Source: Polyodon spathula (taxonomy: Eukaryota; Chordata; Actinopteri; Acipenseriformes; Polyodontidae). Taken from it: DNA of 64,000 nucleotides. The notes under the pieces are model-generated. The model saw only the letters and a list, made by a program, of their open reading frames with translations, was not told the origin of the DNA and made no database searches. The stretch lies in contig NC_054534.1 in assembly GCF_017654505.1 (NCBI RefSeq), positions 47,147,288 to 47,211,287 on the forward strand, in the 5' to 3' direction. Positions 25,112 through 34,794 of the stretch are shown here, piece after piece (position 1 is the first letter of the stretch; the number at the start of each line of letters is the position of its first letter). The translations under genes and the position numbers were made by a program.

Positions 25112-26369
25112 TTGTGTGCTACAAACTGTGAAAGGGATTCAGGTGATTGCTAGTAAACTATAATCAACCACGTTAAAGTACATTCTGATTTGAATCACTG
25201 ACAAAATGGTAACTATAACAATGAATTTTGGGGAATTTACTATTTACTGGAATAAATTTAATCGTGAACTGACTTGTTTAAGCTTTAAAAAACATAGTAA
25301 GTTAATGTTTAGCAGATCCTCAGTCAAAGTGTGGCAATAAAAATAGGATTTTTAATTTTTAGAATTATTTTTAAGAATATATGGTTGTTGAACAGAAAGG
25401 ACTAAATCTAGGAAATAATTATAGGCGTGACAAACAAGCAAGTATATTTACGCACTACATTGCTGAGGTAGAAAGAAGAGAAAAGAAAAAAGTGTAAACT
25501 TTCTGTCAGCGATGTCAGATGTTCAATTAACAGCACTGTCATAGAAGAGGAGCTAGTATATGTATGATTCTGGCACAAAGGGCAGGTGACTGTGCAGTTT
25601 GTGTGCTTGCAGTCTGTGGAGATGCCCAACACATCTCAGAAGCTATATTTTCACTCATGAAGCAGATTTTTTCAGACCCTGTTGAGATTGCTCATAAACG
25701 TTGCTTGTTTTTGCATTTTCATTTGTCGTCATCCATCCCGCCCCCCGGAATGATGTTTGCCGATAAAATGTCTGTGTGGCTGGTGGATTATTTTCAAGCC
25801 CTGAGGTTTCTACTCCAGGTACTTCCTGGTGCCCAAGCGGGATGGTGGCCTCCAGACCAATTCTCGACCTGAGACTGGTCAACCTGTATCTGAGTCGACT
25901 GAGGTTCAAGATGTTGACCATGCAACAGCTGTTGCAGTCAATCAGGCTAGACGATTGGTTACCACAGTGGACCTCCTTTCCAGTCTCACAGGGATCTGCC
26001 GCTTCATACGCTCTGACCAGTGCAGGCCCTGGCATACTATGTTGACAGGACGAAAAGTTGGAGGCAGTCCAAACAATTTTTTTTTTGTCTGCTTTGCGAC
26101 TGTCCCATGGTCAAGCCCTGTCCAAGCAGTGTTAAGGGGGGTTTCCGAGTTGACCCTTACAACACATGCATAAAGGTGAGTTTCTTCCTCAATGTTTTAG
26201 CCCTAGCTACTTGTAACTGGGGTTTCTAACTGTAACGCACAAGGCAACCTCAGCTTAGCCTTGTAGCATTCTGATTATGCAGCAATCTTGCCCTTGCAAT
26301 GGCTAGGGTGTACTGATCCATTAGGTAGTGGTTACATTTCGTATTTGAAAGGTAACATTAGGTTAACAT

Positions 26370-27027
26370 TAGGGCTGGGACAATAGTGTTTTTTTTTTTT
26401 TTTTTTTTTTTTTTACTATCGATGCATCATTTTCATAAAGACCCGATGCAATGTTTTTTCATAATACAAAAGAAACGTGTAAATAAGTACATTTATTTTC
26501 ATCAAATCTAATCACGAAAAGTACATGTTTTTCCAGTTGAACTTAAAACTATAAATTTCTAATTATGTATGTCTATTCACTTTTGGCGAGTTTCCCCTCA
26601 AAACGTTAATACAACATTACAAATAACTCCAACAGGGAACACAAGAATAACTATTTACAAGTCCAATGTAACAGTCTTGCTCTCTCAAGAGCTTATTTTC
26701 TGTTTTTATCATATTCAGAAATATTATGACAAACATCACAAGCATTCCTGCTTTGCTGAACACACGCTCGCTCGGGACCGATGTTACAGGGATACTTAAC
26801 ATGCTCTTTGCCAAGGCAGCTAGGTTGTGAAAGCATGTCTGGTTATTTTTCCACCAAATCAGGTGATCTTCCCTAATGTTTATGGAGTTTCAGAAGCATA
26901 AATCGTCATCTCTTGTTGGATTAAAGTCTCCTTGGAAGTGGTGTGTGTTTGTTGCCGTCCACGAAGTAATACTTCCATTGCTTGTTCGATGGTTATTCCA
27001 ACGACTTGATGCGTTGTCCCAGCCCTA
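26370..27027 (-). mobile_element. hAT-type DNA transposon 2, 658 bp, deleted
   Basis: Perfect 14-base terminal inverted repeats (TAGGGCTGGGACAA at 26370-26383, inverse at 27014-27027). Eight-base flanks GTTAACAT and GTTGTCAT agree at 6 of 8 positions. It sits in the DIRS internal complementary region and retains only the end of a transposase on the minus strand. A T run lies near the left end. Confidence 0.85.
26617..26814 (-). pseudogene. hAT transposase C-terminal dimerisation remnant
   Basis: Reads MAKSMLSIPVTSVPSERVFS, then KAGMLV and IKTENKLLREQ. The SERVFS-x-AG box and spacing are those of the hAT C-terminal dimerisation region (ZBED-like branch). The remainder of the protein is deleted. 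Confidence 0.75.
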
Positions 27028-27307
27028 GTTGTCATAACCCTGGTTCCCTGAGAATGAAGTGTAACCATTAACCTTCAAGGTAGCTGCATACATGTTTGTA
27101 GCATTCTTGAAGCAAAAATTGACGCTGAGATGTCATTTTGTGCAGTCGTGGTCGAGCCATGACTGTGTCACAGTCTGCGAGCAGCTTTGATCTATTTTAT
27201 TAAGGTTTTTGTCTTTAGGTGGTAAATACCCATTGGTAATGGTTGCATTTGAATTTCGGGGAACAAGGGTTATGTTAATAGCCTAATGCTATCTTCTCAT
27301 TTTATAG

Positions 27308-27407
27308 CAGGAAGCAGCTACAGTTCTAAGGACACTTCTACAAAGAAATATACAGAGCAGCTGGACACAGATGAGTTGGCAGTTTTGTCTTTCAGTCCAG
27401 AACGAAG
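27308..27407 (+). CDS. melk: melk, third exon in window (phase 1 to 2), NAGNAG acceptor
   Basis: 100 bases reading AGSSYSSKDTSTKKYTEQ, then LDTDELAVLSFSPERR across the next junction. Donor GTTTGT. The acceptor is TATAGCAG: splicing at TAG gives the start at 27308, splicing at CAG gives 27311. Both keep the frame and differ by one alanine codon. I chose the upstream AG, but either is possible. The end of a DIRS element lies about 33 bases upstream, leaving a short pyrimidine-rich stretch between. Function as for the gene: linker between TP-rich region and KA1. Confidence 0.83.
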
Positions 27408-27650
27408 GTTTGTCTTAATCACTTGGTTCTGCTGGGGGGTGAGGTTGTAGTTGTGAATTTGATGCAGAGAAACTTATCACTTTTCAAACAGTATAGTGGA
27501 GCTGCTCCAAGTGTGGTTTCAGGTTGATCAAGGCAATACCAAAGCAGTACTGTGTGAACTACAGATTTTATTATTGCCTGAGGTTAAGTTTTAGAAACCC
27601 TTATTGGCACAAGCACAAGTTTTAATTTTTTTTTTTTTTTTATTCAACAG

Positions 27651-27819
27651 GTCCCGCTCTTTGGAATTAGACATACACCAAGCACAACTGGACAATAATC
27701 AAAAGAAAAAGGGGCCAAAGGTATTTGGAAGTCTAGAAAGAGGTTTGGACAAGATGATCACAATGCTAACTCCAAGCAAAAAGAAAGGATCCACAAAAGA
27801 GGGGCCTAGAAAAATCAAG
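27651..27819 (+). CDS. melk: melk, fourth exon in window (phase 2 to 0)
   Basis: Acceptor (T)n-ATTCAACAG, donor GTACAG. Reads SRSLELDIHQAQLDNN, then KKKGPKVFGSLERGLDKMIT and MLTPSKKKGSTKEGPRKIK. The VFGSLERGLDK block directly before KA1 matches vertebrate MELK as I remember it, and LTPSKKK keeps a proline-directed site. The 243-base intron before it is free of inserted elements. Confidence 0.9.
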
Positions 27820-28310
27820 GTACAGTAGGCATGCATGATCATTTTTTGTTTGGTCCAGAGTATTTATGTATGAAAAGATCTTGTAAATAATCACCTGAAA
27901 TGAGGAGAACTTAGAAAACTGCAATGAAAAAACAAATTTACTTGTTTTTGAATTGGGGTGGAGAAGTAAATCTAATATTTACTTATAAACACTGTTCAAG
28001 TGCAAAATGTAACTATTACTTTTATGGGTTTACCTAAAAACCCGAATCCTGCATATTGTATACCAAAGCTGCTCTTTGAGCCAGTGACGCAGTCATGGGC
28101 CGATCCCAAAGGGCTGCGTTTGCAGATCTCAATGCCATTTATGCTTTCAAGACTGACCTGAAAGGAGAGCCTTGTTCAGTTAAGTATGTTGTTGCTTGTA
28201 ACTGTATATATTTCACGTTTGATTTGTGTTTTTACACAAATTATGTGATATTTAAACTAATTGCTGTAATAGTTTTTACTAATTACACATATTGTGTGCA
28301 ATACAGCCTG

Positions 28311-29640
28311 TTGCTTGTTGCGTCCAGCTGCGGCCTTGTGCCCCACGTGAAGCCCTGTGTATTTTTACAGGTACTACGCGCAGGCCTGTCTGTAAGACAT
28401 GCAAGGTGGGTCTGCTTGTTGAAGACAAGCAAGGCAGGTGCTCTTCCTGCATGAGGCCAGAGCATGCCAAGGATGCACTGGTTAATCACAGCTTCTGTGA
28501 GTTTTGTGTCCCCTTTTCCAAGTGCAGCACTCAAGGAGCACTCTGATCATTAATCCTGCTCACTGCTGTTTCCCATCACCCTCTCTTAGAGGTGGCTGAG
28601 ATCTCACTCCATGGCTCTGTGCCACGGGAGAGCAGACAATGGACCTAGGAAAGTAGCCCAGGCAGGAAAGCGGTCTTCCTCATCCTCCTTGAACTCTGCT
28701 TCTCCCCCACCCACGGAAGAGGAAGAAGGATCACCATTCCAGGCGTTCGGCAGACTCAGAGCAGGTGAAAAAGTTCTAGGCAGCTGTTTCCCACCAAGGA
28801 ACCGTTCTCACTGAAATGCTGAGGGGATGTTCAGCGCTACCTGCCCTGTATGTCCCCATGGTGCTGTGAGTACAGATTGGCCACAGGATCGCTGCCTCCT
28901 GAGGAGCTGGGCAAACGAGCTGGTGACATGCCTTCTGCGTTTTACGCTCACCAGCAGAACTTATACCACTAATCAAGAGGGCCTCAGCAATCTTGCAAGT
29001 GCCCTGGCCTACAGCAGGGGAATCAAGGCAGTCGATTTTCGACGATGAGCCTACCGCCTCTCCCATATCCACCCCAGTTCACCCAGATTTTCTCTTAGAG
29101 ATCCAGTCTTCCTGGGATCATCAGGCAACAGCTCCTGGTGTTTCCTAGTCAATGGATGCCATGTATAGGGTGCATGATGCGGAGAAGCTGGGCCTGGCCC
29201 ATTTTCTGCCGGTTGAGACTTTATTGCCACCTTGGGCCAGGCACTTAATTTAGCGCGTCTATCAAGCTGTGCCGGGTCTCTGAGGTGATCTTCAGGAGAG
29301 CTTATTCAACCCTGGTAGCCTTCCAGTTACGTTTGCTGCGACCCCTTTCTGAGAACCGCAGGCCCACTACACAATAGCTAGATGAGCTGCATCTGGTTAA
29401 CAAGAAGCTGCTCCATGTATCCAAGCTCAATGGACAACCTATAGGTAGAAAGTTGGCTACGCTGGTAGCTGCATATAGGCAGCTTTTGGCTTTTTTAGGC
29501 ATGTTCAGGACACCCCGATCACTGCAGGGCATATGTTTGGTCGCACAGTGGATGACATTACGATTTTCCCTTTCCAGTCCAATGTTGGACCCTAAAGACG
29601 TAAAGCACAGGCCTCTAGTAATTTTTTTGGCTTGGCTAGA
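28311..29640 (+). pseudogene. DIRS Gag-like ORF1, broken
   Basis: Frame pieces include VCKTCKVGLLVEDKQGRCSS, CMRPEHAKDALVNH and CEFC (28379-28545). Later YRVHDAEKLGLAHF (near 29165) corresponds to YTVHDAEKLGLAQYSIAALV in the copy at 63085. A Ser-rich stretch near 28660-28720 precedes it. Several frameshifts and stops. Likely the particle or nucleic-acid-binding ORF1 of the element. Confidence 0.65.
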
Positions 29641-29759
29641 GATGCAGTACTGATGTCGCTTAGCATTGCAATGGCCTTTTAAACCGGTTTTACTCGGGGT
29701 GGGGGGGTTAGGTGGGGGATTTAAACAGTGCGTGTGAAAATAAATTGGACCTGACGTGG

Positions 29760-30512
29760 GTTCAACCCCACAACTTGTCCCATGGCAGTAATGCTGCAGT
29801 TTTGCAGGACCTGTTTGATAAGAGGGAATCCCCTCTACATTAATGTCTGTCTGGCAGCCTTTCAGTTCGTCATGTCAAAATTGACTATCTCCCCACGAGC
29901 TCAGCTTTCTGGCGGGGCAATTTTTTGAAAGTGGTTCAGCAGCTTCGGACGCTTATAAAAGACATTGTTCCTCGCTGGAGGTTAAACGTGGCGTTCCATA
30001 TACTCTTGAAGCCTCCATTTGAGCCCATTGATCAAGTGACTGTTTGCTTGCAATCTACTCCGCTAAGCAGGTGCGTGAGATTCAATCATTTTAAATTGAG
30101 AAAACCTTCTTAATTTTTGCAGAAGCCTGGACAAGGGTTACATTTCATACCAATCCTGCTTTCTTTCTGTGCATTTCACATCAACCAGTCTGGAATGGAG
30201 GCTTTCCATCCACCTCCTTTCCAGTTTGACCAAGAGTGACGTCTTGTTGGTGGCAGTCCGAACAGTTTTTTGTCTCTTATGGGGCGAAGTCCCATGGTCA
30301 AGCCCTGTCTAAACAGGCTATCTAACTGGATAGCAGACACAGTCAGGACTGCCTATGAGCGAGCCAACTTGCCCCCTCCAGAAAAGCTTACTGCCCATTC
30401 CACCAGAGGCATGGCAACTTCGTGGGCTTTATTCCAGGTTGCATCAGTCAAGGACATTTACAATGCAGTGTCGTGGCTAATGCCCATACCTGTACAAGGT
30501 TCTATAGACTGA
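29760..30512 (+). pseudogene. DIRS tyrosine recombinase, partial
   Basis: An early region (NVCLAAFQFVMSKLTIS, PPFEPIDQVT) is in broken frames. The last part, 30270-30512, is open: WIADTVRTAYERANLPPPEK, LTAHSTRGMATSWALFQ, VKDIYNAVSW. HSTRG is the H-x-x-R box of tyrosine recombinases. The catalytic Tyr block (WATPHTFxRFYR in other copies) follows in another frame. These enzymes insert the circular cDNA in place of an integrase. Confidence 0.75.
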
Positions 30513-30618
30513 CTCTCATGGATCAAGCTTTGGTATATCTATTCAGGTTTTGGGTCTTTAGGAGGTAAACACCCATTAGGTAATGGTTACATTTCTATTT
30601 CAGGGAACCAGGGTTATG

Positions 30619-31884
30619 AGAACAACTGAATATTTTCTATTTTGTGTTGTATTTATTCTAAAACAAAGAAAGAAAAAAAAATCAATAAAATAATTGAATG
30701 AATATTGGATTTCAGTCACCGATCAGTTTACAGGTGTCCATTTGTCTTGTTACGAATACATTATTTTTTAAATAAAGTAATAATATCTGATGAAAAGAAA
30801 ACTCAGTTATGATAACTAGTTGTTCACACAGAAATTGCCTGTACCATTATGGAAGCAAATGAATTATAGGTACGTAAAATGCATTTATAATTTACAGTAC
30901 CATATGTAAGGTACAACTGCAGTTTGTGGACAAGTTGCTGTGGAATTAGAATAATAGTTTTATAGGATAATCTGTAGAATACAGTATACAAATATACAAA
31001 AGGATTATATATTTTGTGTATCCTACAAATGTTAATTACATTTTTCAAGCACACCCTTCATTTTATTTACACAATAGACAAATTAATACTCAGTCTTTTG
31101 TCCTGCAAATGTGTACAAGCTTGTGATTTCTCAGCACATTGTTTTCATTTATTTTAAATCCCCTAATTACGGCTCTAGTGGAATACAATTTATTGTGTTG
31201 CATTGTGTTACCAGTAACTACATTTATAAATGAGCCAGCTATTCTATAAATAACATTCCCTGTGTTTTATAAACTGACCTATCAACTGGAAACAAGCTAG
31301 GCTTTTCTAAACAGACTGCCAATAATGCAACATGTGTAAAATATGATGTCATTTGTGGGTACCTTAATTTGTAACATGTTAAACTTATTTATCAAACTTT
31401 TTAAAAATACATGTTGATTACTCCTTTCCATTTTTAAGGATGTGTAAAAAAAATATAATGTTTATCAATTCAATTTCTAAAATAAGCATATTTTAAATAT
31501 CCAGTTTCAGGAAACGTTTTCGAAATTGAATTAATAAAGGTCTATTCACACAGGCATTTATTCGTTGTGTTTGTTCGTTTGAAAAACTAAACCTATACAT
31601 TTGAATATAACCTTTCAGACTAACACATTTACAAAAAATTGCTGAAATACACTGCAGGAAAAAAAATCGAGCTGCTGCATGGCTATAATAGAAAGAGGCA
31701 AAATAGACTGTTCACTAACTCAATAAACAACCAAAAGGAGGTGCATGCATTTTTACTTTTCTTCAGCATTTAATATGCTGTAAGCTTTTTAAAAAATACT
31801 TTAAAAGTTACGGTGTGCAATTTCATAATTTGAATTTGTTTGGATTTAAATTGTAAGGCAAATCTTCTCAGCATACAGCAGCAG
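30619..31884. other. AT-rich melk intron, nothing recognised
   Basis: No conserved frame or terminal repeat seen; short A runs only. Confidence 0.55.
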
Positions 31885-31987
31885 ACATAACTGCCTTTAT
31901 CCAAGGCGACTTACAGAGACTAAGGCGTGTAAACTATGCTTCGGCTCCAGAGTCACTTTCACGAAAGACTGAGCACGAGGAAGTTAA

Positions 31988-33894
31988 CACTAGAACTACC
32001 GGAGCTTTTTGACCGATCTTGGTTTTTAAATACACTTTTCTCCACTGATTTGGCAGCTAGGCGTCTGTGTGTTTTTGATTTTCCCTAAATATACTGTATG
32101 TATTAAACATCTCAAAGCATCAGTAGGACCCAGGATTGCAGAAACTTACGGCGATATAATAAGTTATAACTAGACCTATTGGAGTTGTCATTTTGACCGT
32201 CGTAGTAAAAATGGTGGGTTTGGCTTAGTGTGTGTGATCGAGCTGCTGAACTTGAAAGCTTTGTGTTTATTTTGAACAGCTACAACAGGATACTATTTCA
32301 GACAAGTGATTTATTGAAATACTGCAGAAATACTTACTATCTAGTGAAAACAAATAGACAAACACAACTTAGGACTGCAGTACTTTCAGGAGTTATTGGA
32401 AGACGAATCTGGAACGAAAATGCTCCAGACCAAGAGACAGTAATGAAACTTACTGTGATCACAAGTGGGGTTACTGTTAGTGAAAGTGATAAGGAAGTTG
32501 CTGAAATGTTGTGTTCCGTGTAACAGCTTGTGGACGTAGAAGGGCTGCACTCTAACAGTCTACAAGTGCAAACCAAGAAATAAAATGATTTTGCTGAGCA
32601 CACCTTTGCCATCAGGAATGATGCAAAGAAGATCCCAGAGACCTGTACAGTTTTTTTTAATTCCACAAAGCTTGGAGTTGATATAGCAGACCAGACACAT
32701 GACAGCTGTGCTGTGTGCAATAAGACAGTGTGGCAAGTGCACTGCACCTGTCTGTGTTGATTGCACAAACTAGACTCCACAAGGTACTTTTTTTTACATT
32801 CCACATTTTGAACATTATACATTTCCATCTTTGTAACAGTTGTAAGTTACATCTTTTGGACATTTTGAACAAATTTTTTACAGTTTTACCTTTCCAGCTT
32901 TTGAACAGTTAAACAATCCAAGTTTTTAACAGTTGTAAGTTACATCCTTTGAAGAGTTGTAAGTTCCATCCTTTTGAGTTTTTGAACAGTTTTTAATGTT
33001 CTGTTGTGCATGAGTATATTATAAAACAAAAGTAGTTGTTATATAATAGTGTAGCAAACCAGCTATTGCAAGACTGGAGACGCAAATTACCGCTGAATAG
33101 CTAACAAAGTCAACTCGGGCATAAAATGAGGCGAGTAAACAGAAAACACTTGTATAAAATAAAAACGCTGAACAGATGTGGGCACTGTAATTCTCTAGTG
33201 CTCTACAGGGTGTGAAAGCTTCTGCTGCAACTCAAAAGTTGCTAAAACCACCCCATTTTATAGCCCAGTATTTGCATACATGTGCAACATTTTACACAAT
33301 GCAACCAATCAGAACTCTCTTTCCAACACCACCACCAAGCCTGCTGTCCATCATGTATACCAAGCAGGCTGTAAAAACTATATCGGACATAATCCTGGAG
33401 AAAAACATTGTCAAACTGAACGTTTTTTGCAACCCTGTTCTTCTTGATTGTTTGCTCGCCAAATATCACAGACAAGATGGGGGAATGTCTAATTATAGCA
33501 GTGCAGCAATAGCCTGTTCTTTATAAAAGCAGCACAAGAAATATCTTGATAAAGATTACAAATAAATTATGGGAAAATATAAGTGAGGAATTTGGAATTC
33601 CAGGTAAGCACTATTTTTGGTATGTTGAAATAAACACACTGTTTTGACTACAGTGTAAAACTGTCTGCGCTGTCAGACATTACATCTGTATTGTTTAAAA
33701 AAACAAACAAAAAAGTTAACATCAGGATGCGTGGAAATAATTGCGCTTTGTAGTTATATCTGTACTTCTAACTTTAACATAGAACAGATTCATAGCGTGC
33801 AATTCTGCAGTAGTTTTATACGCATTTTAATGTAGTTGTTAAAAAGACCGCTGTGGTAGTTCAAGGTATATATGTACGTCTGGTAGTTCTAGTG
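31988..33894 (+). mobile_element. piggyBac-like DNA transposon, 1907 bp, deleted
   Basis: Terminal inverted repeats CACTAGAACTACC at both ends and TTAA directly outside each end (31984-31987 and 33895-33898), the hallmark of piggyBac. Subterminal relatives of the terminus recur inside (TAGACCTATTGGAG near 32170, and the inverse GGTAGTTCAAGG near 33855). The interior retains only late transposase fragments. It lies within a SINE-like repeat in a melk intron. Confidence 0.85.
32230..32780 (+). pseudogene. piggyBac transposase remnant
   Basis: An open stretch reads LKYCRNTYYLVKTNRQTQLR (part of 32230-32523). Further on, in broken frames, come AEHTFAIRNDAKKIPETCTV, then FFNSTKLGVDIADQTHDS and CAVCNKTV. 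The KLGVDIADQ block resembles the GVDxxDQ motif near the third catalytic Asp of piggyBac transposases, and the Cys pairs resemble the C-terminal zinc region. The order of the pieces suggests internal rearrangement or deletion. Confidence 0.6.
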
Positions 33895-34005
33895 TTAAGT
33901 GACTTGCTCAAGATCACACAGTGAGTGAGCCAGGATTTGAACCAGGCACTGTCTGGTTACAAGCCTTTTTTTTTTTAAATTGCCGGACCACACAGCGTCC
34001 TCCTA

Positions 34006-34794
34006 TTCAATGAAATGAAAACACAAAAGGTAGTTCAGTAGAAATGGTTAGATATGTTGCACTGGGTCACACCAAATTAAAATGACAAGTTGAAAAGATT
34101 GGGCAAGGGCTTCAAGGCAAATAACAGATCCCCAAGAAGGAATTACAGCATTAAACACTTTGTGACTTCATATTATGTATACAGTAATCTATACGGTTTA
34201 CCTTTTAAACTTTTGGGTATTTCTGTGTAATTTGCTTTATGTAGTAGAAAGCAACATAAGTATTCTGTATAACATATAAATAAGAATTGCATAGTAGAGC
34301 GTTATATTGGCATTCATTTTTGTAACATTTACAGTTAAGTCTGTGCTTTACATTTTATATTTCATAAAATATACAAACATACAGTTTAAAACAAGTTCAT
34401 TATATGTCATCGTGCCTATTAGTACTATATAGAGTGCTCCACAGTGTGTTAAATCATTCTAAATTAGGAGGTCTTGAGAGGCTTTGCCCAAATGTAAACT
34501 GTTTTGACACCTGCTCTCATTTAGTAAACTGCTCACAATGGTCTGACAGTACATGTTAACCTCTGACTTCAACATTTCAAATCAATATGGCGACACCAGT
34601 CAACTACTGAAGGGGTTTATTGATTATTCCCTGACGGAACATTAAAGGGTCATTGTGTGAAGTGGACTTGTTGGAGAGCGAGTGACAGTTGGGGACTGTA
34701 AAGCTTTAGATCTCAACCAAGGTTTTCTTGTAAATATGTGAGGAATTTATACTTGTATTCACAACTTTCACTGTGGTTTTCAATTAATAATTAA
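34006..34794. other. AT-rich melk intron, nothing recognised
   Basis: No frame, terminal repeat or RNA-like structure was identified. Confidence 0.5.

Larger units (their letters stand above)
23994..25802. mobile_element. hAT-type DNA transposon 1, 1809 bp, inside DIRS RT
   Basis: Terminal inverted repeats AGGGTTTGAAATTAACCCAC (left) and the inverse of AGGGCTTGAAAATAATCCAC (right). Eight-base flanks AAGGTTTC (23986-23993) and GAGGTTTC (25803-25810) match at 7 of 8 positions, the length expected for hAT. Excision in silico leaves one target copy and restores DIRS collinearity. The interior holds a MADF-like coding fragment (24246-24400) and an (AAT)n run. I could not recognise an hAT catalytic domain. 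Confidence 0.82.
23820..26030 (+). pseudogene. DIRS reverse transcriptase interrupted by hAT insertion
   Basis: The part before the hAT aligns by eye with the start of the RT region at 63470-63600 (AYYCSDQLFSAIRAWSPSLS against AYYNSNQLLSAVQARSPSLS). After it come YFLVPKRDGGLQTN, a frame change, MLTMQQLLQSIRLDDW and the TVDLL block. There are frameshifts in addition to the insertion, and the YLDD part is deleted. Confidence 0.8.
26310..27090 (+). repeat. DIRS internal complementary region, split by a hAT
   Basis: The first half (about 26317-26361, TAGTGGTTACATTTCGTATT) is the reverse complement of the element's left terminus. The second half (27031-27085, CATAACCCTGGTTCCCTGAG) is the reverse complement of its right terminus. 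Head-to-tail copies of both outer edges inside the element are the known signature of DIRS1-type elements, where they are thought to template circle formation. The copy at 42.5 kb shows the same junction uninterrupted. Confidence 0.8.
22160..27274 (+). mobile_element. DIRS-like retrotransposon with both ends, split by two hAT elements
   Basis: The left ITR begins TTCCCTTTCAAGTACGAAAT at 22161. The right ITR ends TTCGGGGAACAAGGGTTATG at about 27274. Between them are Gag-like sequence (22430-23800), the 5' part of RT (to 23993), hAT 1 (23994-25802), the next RT part (25811-26010), a deletion, the last part of the recombinase region (26041-26170) and an internal complementary region into which hAT 2 (26370-27027) inserted. 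Removing hAT 1 restores an RT reading GTTTCTACTCCAGGTACTTC, collinear with the copy at 63650. The recombinase core is missing, so it is dead. Same strand as melk, ending about 33 bases upstream of the next exon. Confidence 0.88.
27992..30618 (+). mobile_element. DIRS-like retrotransposon, internally deleted (no RT)
   Basis: The left ITR is GTTCAAGTGCAAAATGTAAC. The right ITR includes GGGTCTTTAGGAGGTAAACA and ends TTTCAGGGAACCAGGGTTAT. Inside are Gag-like sequence with the cysteine motif (about 28370-28545), a middle ORF1 region (29150-29640) and recombinase pieces (29760-30512). RT, RNase H and most of the internal complementary region are absent. Same strand as melk, in the intron after the fourth exon. 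Confidence 0.85.
31885..34005 (+). repeat. SINE-like interspersed repeat, split by a piggyBac-like element
   Basis: The first part (31885-31987) includes TTATCCAAGGCGACTTACAG. The second (33895-34005) includes GTGACTTGCTCAAGATCACA, ATTTGAACCAGGCACTG and CCGGACCACACAGCGTCCTC. Joined at the duplicated TTAA these give one continuous repeat of about 210 bases. A related fragment (TTATCCAGGGCGACTTACAG) occurs at 57250. I recognise the pattern as a common fish interspersed repeat but cannot name the family. Confidence 0.65.

Noticed and set aside
25564..25872. 102-codon plus-strand frame as a gene
   Set aside because: It spans the hAT right end and continues into DIRS RT sequence, so it is a chance fusion.
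27042..27274. A separate palindromic MITE with GGTTCCCTGA...CGGGGAACAAGG ends
   Set aside because: It is better explained as the second half of the DIRS internal complementary region plus the right ITR of the same copy, as the intact arrangement at 42.5 kb shows.
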